This document shows, piece after piece, positions 42,934 through 51,178 of a stretch of DNA of 64,000 nt (the stretch's first letter is position 1; each line of letters starts with the position of its first letter). The stretch is from an uncultured Bradyrhizobium sp. (GTDB taxonomy: Bacteria > Pseudomonadota > Alphaproteobacteria > Rhizobiales > Xanthobacteraceae). The stretch is from the NCBI RefSeq assembly GCF_936943645.1, contig NZ_CAKZJO010000050.1, forward strand, positions 104,721-168,720, written 5' to 3'. Below the pieces are notes generated by a model. That model had not been told where the DNA came from. It did no database searches and saw only the letters and a list, made by a program, of their open reading frames with translations. The position numbers were made by a program, and so were the translations under genes.

Positions 42934-43170
42934 GATGCCACCCCGTTGCCGGCGTGCCACGTTCCCCCATGGCTGCGCCGAGCGATGTGGAATCTTGCCG
43001 ACCTGTGTGTCCGCAGTTGTGCGAACGGATGTCGAAATTTGGACGGGTGCGGGGCCTGTCTGCGGCCTCGGGCGGAAATCCGCCACCTGTCAGGCTGCCG
43101 TAAGCGGAGCCCGCTAGGGTGAAGCGGCTATGGTGTTGCAGCCCAGCACCTCAGCCTCCAATAACTCCTG

Positions 43171-43204
43171 ACCCCGCTTGGCTCTGCCCAGGCGGGGTTT
43201 TTTC
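43171..43204 (+). terminator. Plus-strand terminator with no plus-strand gene upstream
   Basis: CCCCGC (43172-43177) pairs with GCGGGG (43192-43197) around TTGGCTCTGCCCAG, followed by six T. The nearest plus-strand gene ends at 42645, more than 500 bases away, so it may end a small untranslated RNA transcribed from about 42950-43170 or block read-through into the convergent DUF2798 gene. Confidence 0.8.
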
Positions 43205-43460
43205 ATGCCTTCTCGCCCGCCGTCGAATCCATCTCCTCCCGCGTCAGGCGCAGCGCGAAGGCGCGGATCGCGGGCGCCGCCAGCAGCACGATCGGCACCA
43301 TCGCGGTCCAGGCGATCAGCCACGAGACCATCCAGTGTCCAACGAAGATCATCGTGCTGCCCGCAGGGAAGCTGGCGATTCCCGCCGCGACCAGCGAGGT
43401 CAGTCCGGACTGGATGACCCCGAAGACGAAATGACTGTAGCGGCGGGGAATGCCGAGCAT
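43203..43460 (-). CDS. DUF2798 two-helix membrane protein
   Basis: An 85-residue protein starting MLGIPRRYSHFVFGVIQSGL with two hydrophobic helices, the second after STMIFVGHWMVSWLIAWTAM. DUF2798 proteins are small inner-membrane proteins of unknown function. Reading is open 13 codons upstream from a TTG, but the family begins at this ATG. It ends against the terminator above. Confidence 0.8.
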   Translation of the reverse strand: MLGIPRRYSHFVFGVIQSGLTSLVAAGIASFPAGSTMIFVGHWMVSWLIAWTAMVPIVLLAAPAIRAFALRLTREEMDSTAGEKA

Positions 43461-43723
43461 GTGGAGCCCATGTTTGGTTGCCGTCGTGACACCAAGCAAG
43501 GCATATGCCGCCGCTGGTAGGAAGTCGCCTCATGGCGGGAACCAGCCTTGCGGACGCGTTTTCAAAGCGGAGCGCGAACACAAGCGGGACGCAGCTCAGG
43601 AACTCTGTTCATGGTCGGAGAACCACGGGGCACCTGAGGGGGTCTACGGATTTTGCCTGTCTTGCGGAATATCATGACGATCAACATGTTAACACTCATG
43701 GAAGTGAATCGTGGGAGGTCGCC

Positions 43724-43909
43724 ATGAATCACAGGGGCATCGAGTTCACCGTCGCCAAGACGGCTGTTCCCGGAATCTGGCAATGGCAGTTCCGGATCGG
43801 CGAGCAGGTCAAGTCCGGCAAGACCGAGACGAAGATTGACCTGCTGGCGATTCGGCGCGTGCAACTGCGCATCGACCGTGAGCTGAAGCGATCATCCAGG
43901 ACGGACTGA
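43724..43909 (+). CDS. Small hypothetical protein
   Basis: A 61-residue protein, MNHRGIEFTVAKTAVPGIWQ then a WQFRIGEQVKSGKTETK stretch, reminiscent of short rhizobial proteins that look like single-domain beta sheets. GTGGGAGGTCGCC precedes the ATG, an excellent ribosome-binding site. Downstream of DUF2798 on the other strand. Function unknown. Confidence 0.7.
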   Translation: MNHRGIEFTVAKTAVPGIWQWQFRIGEQVKSGKTETKIDLLAIRRVQLRIDRELKRSSRTD

Positions 43910-44076
43910 ACCCGCCGGTTAGGACTGTCGCCCGGCACCTTGCGCCGCGACGCCACGGCCAGCCCCGCAGCATGATCCGTAGCCGCCCGGAATTGATCTG
44001 ATGCCGGTTTGGGATTGGAGTGCGCGCGCCCATGGCCTTGGGGGTGAGGCCGTCACGCGCGCGATCGGTGCCAGCC

Positions 44077-44310
44077 ATGCCGCTCTATTTCTTTCGAATC
44101 CGCAATGGCAGTTACTCCGGCTGCGCCGATCAGGCGACGGAGTTTGCCAATCGCGATTCGGCCTGGAAAGAGATGACCAGCGTCTGTGCCGACATGACCG
44201 CCGGCATTGCCCGCAAGCTCCAGGAAAATTCCGAATGGCAGATGGAGCTGCTCGACGAGGCCAAGGAACCCGTGTTCCGGATCCGTATCGTCGCAGAATC
44301 CCTCGACTAG
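44077..44310 (+). CDS. DUF6894 family small protein
   Basis: A 77-residue protein beginning MPLYFFRIRNGSYSGCADQA and containing AWKEMTSVCADMTAGIARKL, the compact DUF6894 pattern common in Bradyrhizobium and Methylobacterium. Soluble, function unknown, usually monocistronic. Convergent with the following small gene. Confidence 0.8.
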   Translation: MPLYFFRIRNGSYSGCADQATEFANRDSAWKEMTSVCADMTAGIARKLQENSEWQMELLDEAKEPVFRIRIVAESLD

Positions 44311-44334
44311 CAAGACCTTCGGATCAAGCCGGCT

Positions 44335-44589
44335 CTAATCCGCGCTGGGCAGCCGCCGCATGGTGAATTGGATGTCGCCGCCGGGCAGTTCGCGCCAGGT
44401 CTCGACCGCGCTCATATAGCCGGCCTTGGGGTAGCGGGCGAAAAAGGCCTGCGCCCTCTCCCGCGCGGCCAGACGCGGCAATGTGAAGGTCTCGCGCAGA
44501 TAGCCGTCGCCGACCGGTTGGCCGGGCTTGCCGGCCGATTTGCGTCGGCGCGCCATCCGTTCGGCAAGATCCCGCGGACGATCGGCCAT
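44335..44589 (-). CDS. Small hypothetical protein
   Basis: An 84-residue basic protein, MADRPRDLAERMARRRKSAG with a C-terminal part RETFTLPRLAARERAQAFFA then MRRLPSAD. The start has GGAGG nine bases upstream (AGAGGAGGGCAGGCG). It has no obvious domain; the C-terminal part with AVETWRELPGGDIQFTMRRL looks like an ordered beta segment. Function unknown. Confidence 0.7.
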   Translation of the reverse strand: MADRPRDLAERMARRRKSAGKPGQPVGDGYLRETFTLPRLAARERAQAFFARYPKAGYMSAVETWRELPGGDIQFTMRRLPSAD

Positions 44590-44698
44590 CGCCTGCCCTC
44601 CTCTACGCAACTCACGCTCAGCCAAATGTAGGGCGTCGGCCGAGCGAAGAGGAGTCCCGTCCGGAAGGCGCTGTCGGCCTGCCGGAACCGAGCGACGG

Positions 44699-44989
44699 TC
44701 AGTTGGCGGCCGTGCCGCTCTTCTTCTTCGGCGCGCTGGTTGCGGCCGATGCCTTCGGCGCCGGCTGTTTCGGCGGATCGGCGCGCATGCCGCCCCAGGG
44801 ATCGTTGGACGCCTTGGTGTCCGGAATCTTCTTCAGCGTTTCCTTGTAGGCCTTGTCACGCTCGGCTTCCGCGGCCTTCTCCTCGGGGGTCTTGCTCGGG
44901 GCGTCCTGCAGCAAATTGAGCTGCGGCATTTGCGCATAGGCAGGTCCCGCCAGCACGGCCAGCACCGCGGCCAAACGGAAAAGCTTCAT
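44699..44989 (-). CDS. Secreted DPWGG-motif protein, copy 1
   Basis: A 96-residue protein with a signal peptide (MKLFRLAAVLAVLAGPAYA) and a mature region containing KAYKETLKKIPDTKASNDPW and GGMRADPPKQPAPK. The segment KAY-x3-L-x2-IP-x-DPWGG recurs in a second protein at 46877-47101, so the two are paralogues. Start after AGGAGTGGACG. Function unknown; the proline/lysine-rich tail suggests envelope association. Confidence 0.75.
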   Translation of the reverse strand: MKLFRLAAVLAVLAGPAYAQMPQLNLLQDAPSKTPEEKAAEAERDKAYKETLKKIPDTKASNDPWGGMRADPPKQPAPKASAATSAPKKKSGTAAN

Positions 44990-45073
44990 CGTCCACTCCT
45001 TGATCATTCATGAGGCTCGGAGCACCCGCGCCTCGTCATCCTTGTCGCCGCCGCCGGGGCCGCTGGAGGCCCG

Positions 45074-45208
45074 CTATAGCCGATCCGACCGGCACGATTT
45101 GGGCCCATGCAGCCAGTCGTCCCAGATCGGGCCGCATTTGGTGCACCCGCTGAGCGCGAGGCCGAGCGCGGCCATGCAGAACAAGAGGACACACCGGCGC
45201 AACATCAT
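45074..45208 (-). CDS. Cysteine-rich small lipoprotein
   Basis: A 44-residue protein, MMLRRCVLLFCMAALGLALS followed by GCTKCGPIWDDW and SCRSDRL. LALSGC is a lipobox, so it is probably an outer- or inner-membrane lipoprotein with a very short mature part (about 24 residues, including three cysteines, one lipidated). Similar tiny lipoproteins with a TKCGPIWDDW core recur in Bradyrhizobium. Function unknown. Confidence 0.7.
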   Translation of the reverse strand: MMLRRCVLLFCMAALGLALSGCTKCGPIWDDWLHGPKSCRSDRL

Positions 45209-45352
45209 CCACCCCTACCCAACCAAGCCATCATATCGGCCCAAGTCGGGCATTTTCAAGCCGACCGGACGGAGCGAGACCGGGTGACTTTGCCGCGCCG
45301 ATGCGCGCACAATGGGGCGAAACATCCGGCAATACGGGAGAGTGCGACAGCA

Positions 45353-45817
45353 ATGCAGATGCAGCCAGACGCCGAATTCGGCCTGTCCGACGCCAGACGC
45401 ATCCTCGGCGAGGTTTTTGCGCCCTGGGTCCAGGACCTCAACCTCGCCGTCGAGCGCGTCGAGCACGCGCAGCCGGCGGATGCGCCGGACTGGCAGCCGG
45501 GCGCACTGCTGCGCATGCCGTTCTCGGAGCGGCTCTGCCGGAACGGCGGCGTGGTCTGCGGCCAGGCCCTGATGGCGCTTGCCGACACCGCGATGGTGAT
45601 CGCGATCCTGGCCGCCAATCGCGGCTATCGCCCCATGACCACGGTCGACCAGACCACGCATTTCATGCGCGCGGCGTCCTCGGCGGACGTGCTGGCGGAT
45701 GCGCGCGTGGTGCGGCTCGGGCGCACCATGAGCTTTGGCCGCGTCACGCTGCTCTCGGCTGGCGACAACAAGCCGGTGGCGATGGTCTCGAGCGCGTTCG
45801 CGATGTTGCCGGGCTGA
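45353..45817 (+). CDS. PaaI-type hotdog thioesterase
   Basis: A 154-residue hotdog protein. RNGGVVCGQALMALADTAM is the active-site helix (GG...AD) of the PaaI family, and the C-terminal strands SFGRVTLLSAGDNKPVAMVS fit. Acyl-CoA hydrolase activity is likely, substrate unknown. Two ATG codons occur at the start (45353 and 45359). Confidence 0.82.
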   Translation: MQMQPDAEFGLSDARRILGEVFAPWVQDLNLAVERVEHAQPADAPDWQPGALLRMPFSERLCRNGGVVCGQALMALADTAMVIAILAANRGYRPMTTVDQTTHFMRAASSADVLADARVVRLGRTMSFGRVTLLSAGDNKPVAMVSSAFAMLPG

Positions 45818-45821
45818 TCGC

Positions 45822-45866
45822 CAAAAAAACGAGAGCCGCGTGCGCGCAAGGCGCACCGCGGCTCTC
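45822..45866 (-). terminator. Intrinsic terminator of the HdeA-like gene
   Basis: On the minus strand GAGAGCCGCG (45866-45857) pairs with CGCGGCTCTC (45840-45831) with further GTGCGC/GCGCAC pairing, then GTTTTTTTGG. It lies 57 bases after the HdeA-like stop. Confidence 0.85.
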
Positions 45867-45922
45867 CACGATCCCAGCGAAGCACTGGACGACCGCGCCT
45901 CGATCGTCCAGCTTCGCGAGCT

Positions 45923-46216
45923 TTACTTGCCGAGAATTTCGTCGGCCGCTGTGACGACGCTGACGGTCGGATTCTTGCCGCAATAGGCACCGAACTTCTT
46001 GGCGTTGTCGATGAACACCTCGGTGTCGATGATCGCGTTGTCCTCGTCGCCCTTGTACCAGCCGTCCATCCAGGTCAGCACGACCGCGATGTTGTCTTCG
46101 CCGCTGTCGAGGAATTGCTTGCAGGTCATGGTCGAGAGGTCCCACTTCACGGCGTGGGCCGGCATCGACGACAGCGAGAACGCTGCGGCAAGCAGAAGCG
46201 AAAGCGTGGTCTTCAT
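45923..46216 (-). CDS. HdeA-like acid-stress periplasmic chaperone
   Basis: A 97-residue protein. A signal peptide ends at MPAHA, followed by the HdeA pattern MTCKQFLDSGEDNIAVVLTW and WYKGDEDN, with Cys32 and Cys79 forming the conserved disulfide. HdeA protects periplasmic proteins at low pH. Start at MKTTLSLLLA after AATGGAGATACTG; a second ATG lies four codons upstream. A terminator follows. Confidence 0.85.
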   Translation of the reverse strand: MKTTLSLLLAAAFSLSSMPAHAVKWDLSTMTCKQFLDSGEDNIAVVLTWMDGWYKGDEDNAIIDTEVFIDNAKKFGAYCGKNPTVSVVTAADEILGK

Positions 46217-46398
46217 CAGTATCTCCATTGGCGCATCGCGCCTTAAAAGAAGGCTTGTCGGGGAAAGTCGGCGGAGAGGCTCTCCGCGCGAACGTCGTAA
46301 ACGAAGTCTGAAACGCCATTCAGGTAGCGCCAGTATTGAGTTTAGTTCAACGTAATTTCTATGCACTACTCCACGATCAGGATGATGGATCGACGCCG

Positions 46399-46641
46399 AT
46401 GATCGAGAAGCGTACAGCGCAGCGTCACCGTGTTTTCAAGGGTGGGACGATCACCTTCGAAAACGGCGGCATTCCCTGCACGGTGCGAAACATGTCGGCG
46501 GGTGGCGCGGCGATCGACCTCGACGCCCCCGTCATGCTGCCGCAATCGCTCACGCTCTCGATCGCGTGCGACGATTTCGTCCGGAATTGTCGCACAGTTT
46601 GGCGCAGTGACAAGCGCGTCGGCCTCGCCTTTGTGCAATAG
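46399..46641 (+). CDS. PilZ-domain protein
   Basis: An 80-residue PilZ domain. The RxxxR-type motif is in EKRTAQRHRVFKGG and the second motif in RNMSAGGAAIDL, where the usual D/N-x-S-x3-G is present as NMSAGG. PilZ domains bind cyclic-di-GMP and modulate motility or polysaccharide systems. It has no partner domain and no obvious operon; its receiver role is inferred from family. Confidence 0.82.
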   Translation: MIEKRTAQRHRVFKGGTITFENGGIPCTVRNMSAGGAAIDLDAPVMLPQSLTLSIACDDFVRNCRTVWRSDKRVGLAFVQ

Positions 46642-46876
46642 CGCGTGCGATGTGAACGATCGTTCGCATCGCATCCACATCACGATGATGATCGCGTGAT
46701 GCAGCAAGGCGCGACGTCATCGCAAGGCTCGCGCGCGCCGCTCGCGGGCGTCTCGTGATCGATCCCGTAAGTGTGGCTGACGCAACGATTGGCGAAGCGC
46801 GACTGAGTCGCGATGCTGGCCCGTCCACCGCAAGCGCGCCGGCGTGCGATGCGCAGGCCCGACGCAAAGCCTAACT

Positions 46877-47101
46877 CTATTTCGACTTCTTGGCGGGTTC
46901 GCTCGGACGAGCCCCGCCCCAGGGATCGTACTTGTCCTTGGGCTCGGGAATACGATCGAGCGCGGCCTTGTAGGCCTTCTCGTCGACCTTGGGCTTGTTG
47001 TCCGCCGGCTTGGCGGAGTCTTGGGGTTGCCGCCGGCCCTGCGCCTGTGCGGAAGCACAAGTCAGTGTCAGCACGGTCGCCGCAATGACCAAAAACCTCA
47101 T
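46877..47101 (-). CDS. Secreted DPWGG-motif protein, copy 2
   Basis: A 74-residue exported protein. Signal peptide MRFLVIAATVLTLTCASAQA, then KAYKAALDRIPEPKDKYDPW and GGARPSEP. It shares the KAY-x3-L-x2-IP-x-DPWGG core with the protein at 44699-44989. Function unknown; both are small, soluble and probably periplasmic. Confidence 0.75.
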   Translation of the reverse strand: MRFLVIAATVLTLTCASAQAQGRRQPQDSAKPADNKPKVDEKAYKAALDRIPEPKDKYDPWGGARPSEPAKKSK

Positions 47102-47264
47102 TGGCGCAATCCCCTTCCTCTGGGGTAGAAACTAGCCTGCAATCGCGGAATAGCAATTGCCGCGGGTTCCAGGCCCAAGCCGAGACTTCAGCAAAACTTG
47201 ATCGGCCCGGACTTCGCCGGATCGCATTCGTGCCTATCTGTTGGCCCGCAGGGGACCCTCAGGA

Positions 47265-47669
47265 ATGTTGCGGATCATTGCTCATGCGGCGCTGCTCGCC
47301 GGCGCGCTCGCGCTCGGCGCCTGCGGCGTTGCCGACAGCCGCGCGCCGGTGCCCGAGTTCATGCGCATGAAGGAGGCCGAGCAGCCGCCGCCCGAAGCAC
47401 CTCCCGACGTCAAGCGACTGGTGCGCGAGCAGATCGATGTCGTCTTCCTCACGACCTCTTATCCGCGCGAAGTGCACGTGGCCCCGCCTCATCGTGAGGT
47501 GCGAGGACCGGGCTGGACGGCCTGCGTCCGCGCCCAGCTCACCTCCGCGACCGGCAGTGCGCTCGGCGCCCAGACCTACATCGTGACCATCAAGGGCGGA
47601 AAAGTGGTCGACCGCCGGCGCGCCGAGGCCGAGGACATCTGCGGGACGGAAGCTTACGAGCCGATCTAG
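47265..47669 (+). CDS. Putative lipoprotein
   Basis: A 134-residue protein with a lipoprotein signal (LLAGALALGAC, lipobox LGAC) and a mature region of about 114 residues containing VKRLVREQIDVVFLTTSYPR, then GWTACVRAQLTSATGSALGA. Reading extends upstream but ATG at 47265 after AGGA is the best start. Family unknown; envelope location likely. Confidence 0.75.
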   Translation: MLRIIAHAALLAGALALGACGVADSRAPVPEFMRMKEAEQPPPEAPPDVKRLVREQIDVVFLTTSYPREVHVAPPHREVRGPGWTACVRAQLTSATGSALGAQTYIVTIKGGKVVDRRRAEAEDICGTEAYEPI

Positions 47670-47876
47670 GTGCGTACGCACAAAAACCCCTGCCAGGAAC
47701 AGGCGCACCTGATGTCCGCTTGCCCCCAAACAGCGGCGGGGAAGCCGACGTTGTCGGACTTCCGAGAAGGGCCGAACGCGGCTGTCGCATACCGTCTCTT
47801 GAACTGGAAGGAGACGCCGTCTTGCAAACGGCATCTCCTTGGTGCGTAAAGGCGATGACGGTGGGGAGATGCCGGG

Positions 47877-48695
47877 TCAAGACCTGATGAACGCAAGGAG
47901 GTCGGGGTTGAGGACATCCGCATGCGTGGTGAGCATGCCATGGGGATAACCGGCATAAGTCTTCAGCGACCCGTTCTTAAGTAGGTCAACCGCACGCGGC
48001 ACTGAACTTGCGAACGGGACGACCTGATCAGCCTCGCCGTGCATCACCAGCACCGGCACGGTGATCTTCTTGAGGTCTTCGGTATAATCTTCGAGCCAAG
48101 AGTCGACGGTTGCGTAATGAGCGAGGGCACCGCCGGCCATGCCTTGGCGCCACCAGTTCGCAATGATCGCCTCCGAAGGCTTCGCCCCTTCCTGGTTGTA
48201 GCCGTAGAACGGATTCTCAGGGACGAAACGGTAGAACTCCGACCGGTTGCCCAACACACCTGCCCGGATCGCTTCGAACCACTCCGGCGGTTGACCGGAC
48301 GGGTTGTCCTTGCTCCGGTACATGTTCGGCGTCAGTGAAGCGACCAGCGCCGCCTTCGCGACGCGATCCTGGTGCCGAGCGACATAGCGAGCCACCTCAC
48401 CGCCGCCCGTGGAGTGGCCGATGTGGATCGCGTCGCGCAGGTTGAGATGCTCAGTCAAAGCCGCGAGGTCGGCAACCCAATGGTTCATGTCGTTGCCGGT
48501 GCCGGGCTGGTCGGACCGGCCGTGGCCGCGCCGGTCATGTGCGATCACCCGATACCCGTGATGAAGGAAGAACGTCATCTGGGCATCCCAGTCGTCCGCT
48601 GTCAGCGGCCAACCATGGCTGAAAACGATCGGCTGACCCGATCCCCAATCCTTGTAGAAGATTTTTACGCCGTCTGTCGTCGTGATCTCGGGCAT
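47877..48695 (-). CDS. Alpha/beta hydrolase, non-haem chloroperoxidase-like
   Basis: A 272-residue enzyme. Oxyanion motif FSHGWPL, nucleophile elbow GHSTGGGEVAR, catalytic Asp in VMHGEADQVVPF and His in GYPHGMLTTHADV. This matches cofactor-free haloperoxidase/esterase-type hydrolases. The physiological substrate is unknown. It is divergent from a LysR gene across a 484-base gap. Confidence 0.9.
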   Translation of the reverse strand: MPEITTTDGVKIFYKDWGSGQPIVFSHGWPLTADDWDAQMTFFLHHGYRVIAHDRRGHGRSDQPGTGNDMNHWVADLAALTEHLNLRDAIHIGHSTGGGEVARYVARHQDRVAKAALVASLTPNMYRSKDNPSGQPPEWFEAIRAGVLGNRSEFYRFVPENPFYGYNQEGAKPSEAIIANWWRQGMAGGALAHYATVDSWLEDYTEDLKKITVPVLVMHGEADQVVPFASSVPRAVDLLKNGSLKTYAGYPHGMLTTHADVLNPDLLAFIRS

Positions 48696-49179
48696 CGAGG
48701 TGCTCCATCTGCGCTATCGGATTTATTGAAAGGTTTGCGGACGGGTGTCTGAAGAAAGCAAGCGAGCCCGAGCTGATCAGGCCACAGATCGCGCCCCCTG
48801 GCTTCCCAAAAGACACGATGTTCAGCGGTCTCGCCGGCGCGCCCTTGCCGTGGCAACACCCGATCGCCGACGCGTTGTCGGCGGATCCGGCGCGGCGCTA
48901 TTCGCCGCTTTTGCGCATTCGCGCGCATTTCCCGTTAAATGACGGAAACCACTCTCGATCGCGCTGCAGAATTGTTGAGGCCGTACCGAATTGCGATCAC
49001 GCCGTGCCGACCGGCCTGGGGTGCTGGGATCACTTTTCTGAAGACGATGCGAGGCTTCGGCGAAGACATTGTTCGTTGTCCTTCTCTTGGTTGAAGACCA
49101 CGAAACGGTAGATCCCTCTTTGGCTCCTGACCAAGACCTTGTAAGCTTCAAGCTATGCCTGAAAGACATACGAGGGATC
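48696..49179. other. Intergenic region between hydrolase and LysR gene
   Basis: No gene is supported in these 484 bases. A plus-strand frame from 48818 (MFSGLAGAPLPWQHPIADAL) has no recognisable family and no ribosome-binding site; it may be a relic. The rest is presumed to hold the divergent promoters and the LysR operator, but I cannot place a clear T-N11-A pair. Confidence 0.5.
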
Positions 49180-50103
49180 ATGGAGCTCCGGCACCTGCGT
49201 TATTTCGTTGCCGTCGCTGAAGAAGGCAGCGTGCTGAACGCCGCCGAGCGGCGACTGAACACCTCCCAGCCGTCGCTGAGCCGGCAAATTCGCGATCTAG
49301 AAGCCGAAGTAGGCGTCCGGCTATTGGAGCGCCAGGCGCGAGGCGTGACGCTGACGTCCGCCGGAAGGGTATTTCTTGATCACGCGCGGCTGGCGCTGCT
49401 GCAGGTTGAGGCCGCAACGGAGGGCGCCCGGCAAACAGCGCAACCGCAACGGCCCGTCCTTTCGATGGGTTTTCTCGTCGGGCTGGAGGTGATGTGGCTC
49501 CCTCAGCTGCTGCGTATGCTCCGCGAGGAAGCACCCGATGTCGACGTGACGCTCAGTACGCAATCTTCGCCAGAACTCGCACTGGCATTGATGCGGGGAA
49601 AGCTGGACATCGCTTTCCTTCGTCCGGAAAAAGGCAACGACGGCGTCGTTTTCAAGATATTGGCAAAGGAGCCCTTAATTGCCGTGCTGCCGGCCGAACA
49701 CCGCCTGGCATCACGGAAGAAAATTCGTCCGCAGGATCTCGCCCGCGAGATCTATGTCAGCTCGGCAAGAACATCGCCTGTCTTGCAGGATGTCATACAG
49801 AACTACGCATCCCGGGTCGGCATTACCCTCAAGGCGAAGTATGAAGGTGAAAACATATCATCGGCCATGTCGCTCGTGGCCTCCACGGGCGGAATTAGCC
49901 TCGTCCCGCTCTATGCCCAGAACATGCTGGCACCGAACGTCGTCGCCAGAGCGCTTGAGGGCGGCACTCCAACGGTCGATTTGGCCTTGGGATACAATCA
50001 GGCAAATCCGTCGCCCTTGCTGCGTCGGCTTTTATCCCGCACGGATGAATTGGTCGCGAACGTCCAGAACCAGAGCATCATCCGATACGTTGAAGCTCAG
50101 TAG
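49180..50103 (+). CDS. LysR-family transcriptional regulator
   Basis: A 307-residue LysR protein: HTH MELRHLRYFVAVAEEGSVLN with SQPSLSRQIRDLEAEVGVRL, then the inducer-binding domain (LVGLEVMWLPQLLRMLREEA). It resembles the CbbR/benzoate-type subgroup by length and the RHLRYFVAVAEEGS opening. Likely target is the divergent alpha/beta hydrolase gene; not demonstrated. Confidence 0.92.
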   Translation: MELRHLRYFVAVAEEGSVLNAAERRLNTSQPSLSRQIRDLEAEVGVRLLERQARGVTLTSAGRVFLDHARLALLQVEAATEGARQTAQPQRPVLSMGFLVGLEVMWLPQLLRMLREEAPDVDVTLSTQSSPELALALMRGKLDIAFLRPEKGNDGVVFKILAKEPLIAVLPAEHRLASRKKIRPQDLAREIYVSSARTSPVLQDVIQNYASRVGITLKAKYEGENISSAMSLVASTGGISLVPLYAQNMLAPNVVARALEGGTPTVDLALGYNQANPSPLLRRLLSRTDELVANVQNQSIIRYVEAQ

Positions 50104-50215
50104 CTGGCGACGGTAAACGTCCGCTAAGGGCCATGAACGACAAAACTCGAGGTGAGCATAGGTCTGCGTTCGGGTGCATAGCGACCAAGCCATTCGACCG
50201 AAGGGCGCCGGAATC

Positions 50216-50441
50216 ATGCGGTACGAACTGACGGACAATGAGTGGTTTGCCATTGAGCCGATGCTGCCGAACAAATCGCGCGGCGTGCTTCAGCCCTTAC
50301 CTCTGTCGCGCTCGCATCCGCGCCGAACGACTCTTCAACAGGATCAAGCAATGCCGTCGGGTGGCGACGCGCTGCGACAGGCTCGCGCGAAACCACCTCG
50401 CCAACTCGCAATATCCGTCTATGGCTGGCCGAGCGTTATGA
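50216..50441 (+). pseudogene. IS5-family transposase relic with internal deletion
   Basis: The first 24 codons (MRYELTDNEWFAIEPML..., ending KSRG) are the usual N-terminus of an IS5-type transposase. They are followed almost at once, in another frame, by RAERLFNRIKQCRRVATRCD, the C-terminal ERFFNKIKQCRRVATRYDK region. About 150 middle codons including the DDE residues are missing. Inactive remnant. Confidence 0.85.
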
Positions 50442-50639
50442 GTCCGCGCCCCTAGATCTCCATCGCGGAACGACGTCCGGCCCGCTTCGGTCGTTTTCGG
50501 ACCTGGTCATCGGATCAGGCTGGCACTCCGAAATCGCCATCGCTATAGCCGCGTCATGTCCGACTTCGACGGGTGAGGATGAGGATATCGCGATGGTCAC
50601 CAGAACCTATGGCACGGTCGACGCCGAACGACAAAAGCA

Positions 50640-51062
50640 ATGAGCGGGTTGGAGTTCGTCCAGGGCCTTGCCAACGGAACCCTGCCTCTCAACACGATCG
50701 CCCAGACCCTCGGCTACGATGTGGTGGAGGCTGACGCTGGCCGCGTCGTCATCGCGCTGACGCCGTCGGACACTCATCTCAACCCGGCCGGCACGGTGCA
50801 CGGCGGTCTCACGGCCACCTTGCTCGACAGTTGCATGGGGCTGGCGGTCCAGTCGATGCTGGAGAAGGGGATCACTCAGACCACGCTCGAGTTCAAGATT
50901 TCGCTGCTGCGGCCGATCACGCCGGAGAAGGGCCCGATCACGGCCGAGGGTAAGGTTCTCAATTGCGGCCGTCGCATTGGAACGGCCGATGGACGCGTGA
51001 CGGACGGCAAGGGCCGGCTGCTCGCCCACGGCACGACGACATGCCTGATCTTTCCCGCTTGA
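50640..51062 (+). CDS. PaaI-type thioesterase, possibly missing its N-terminal arm
   Basis: A 140-residue hotdog protein with AGTVHGGLTATLLDSCMG (active site HGG...D) and FKISLLRPITPEKGPI. A 16-codon frame from 50593 (MVTRTYGTVDAERQKQ) ends by overlapping this ATG (CAATGA). Related proteins often carry a TYG-V-D...SGLEF arm in one frame, so one base may have been lost and the arm separated. If so, the stated start makes a shortened but probably folded enzyme. Confidence 0.8.
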   Translation: MSGLEFVQGLANGTLPLNTIAQTLGYDVVEADAGRVVIALTPSDTHLNPAGTVHGGLTATLLDSCMGLAVQSMLEKGITQTTLEFKISLLRPITPEKGPITAEGKVLNCGRRIGTADGRVTDGKGRLLAHGTTTCLIFPA

Positions 51063-51178
51063 CCCCGGAACGGAACAGGTGGCGCACGCATCCGGTTCCG
51101 GGAAAAACCTGTAAATCGGCTGGGAACGATCCCCGCCTCCCCTTCTTGTTACCGCCGAGGGCAGTTTCGGAGGAGGAC

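Noticed and set aside
42746..43117. A 123-codon plus-strand frame
   Set aside because: No ribosome-binding site or family; it overlaps a better minus-strand small membrane protein and the terminator region.
51064..51102. Inverted repeat CCCGGAAC/GTTCCGGG after the thioesterase gene, also GGAAC-like promoter
   Set aside because: The hairpin is followed by A, not T, so it is not a plus-strand terminator. The GGAAC element lacks a CGTT at 16-17 bases.
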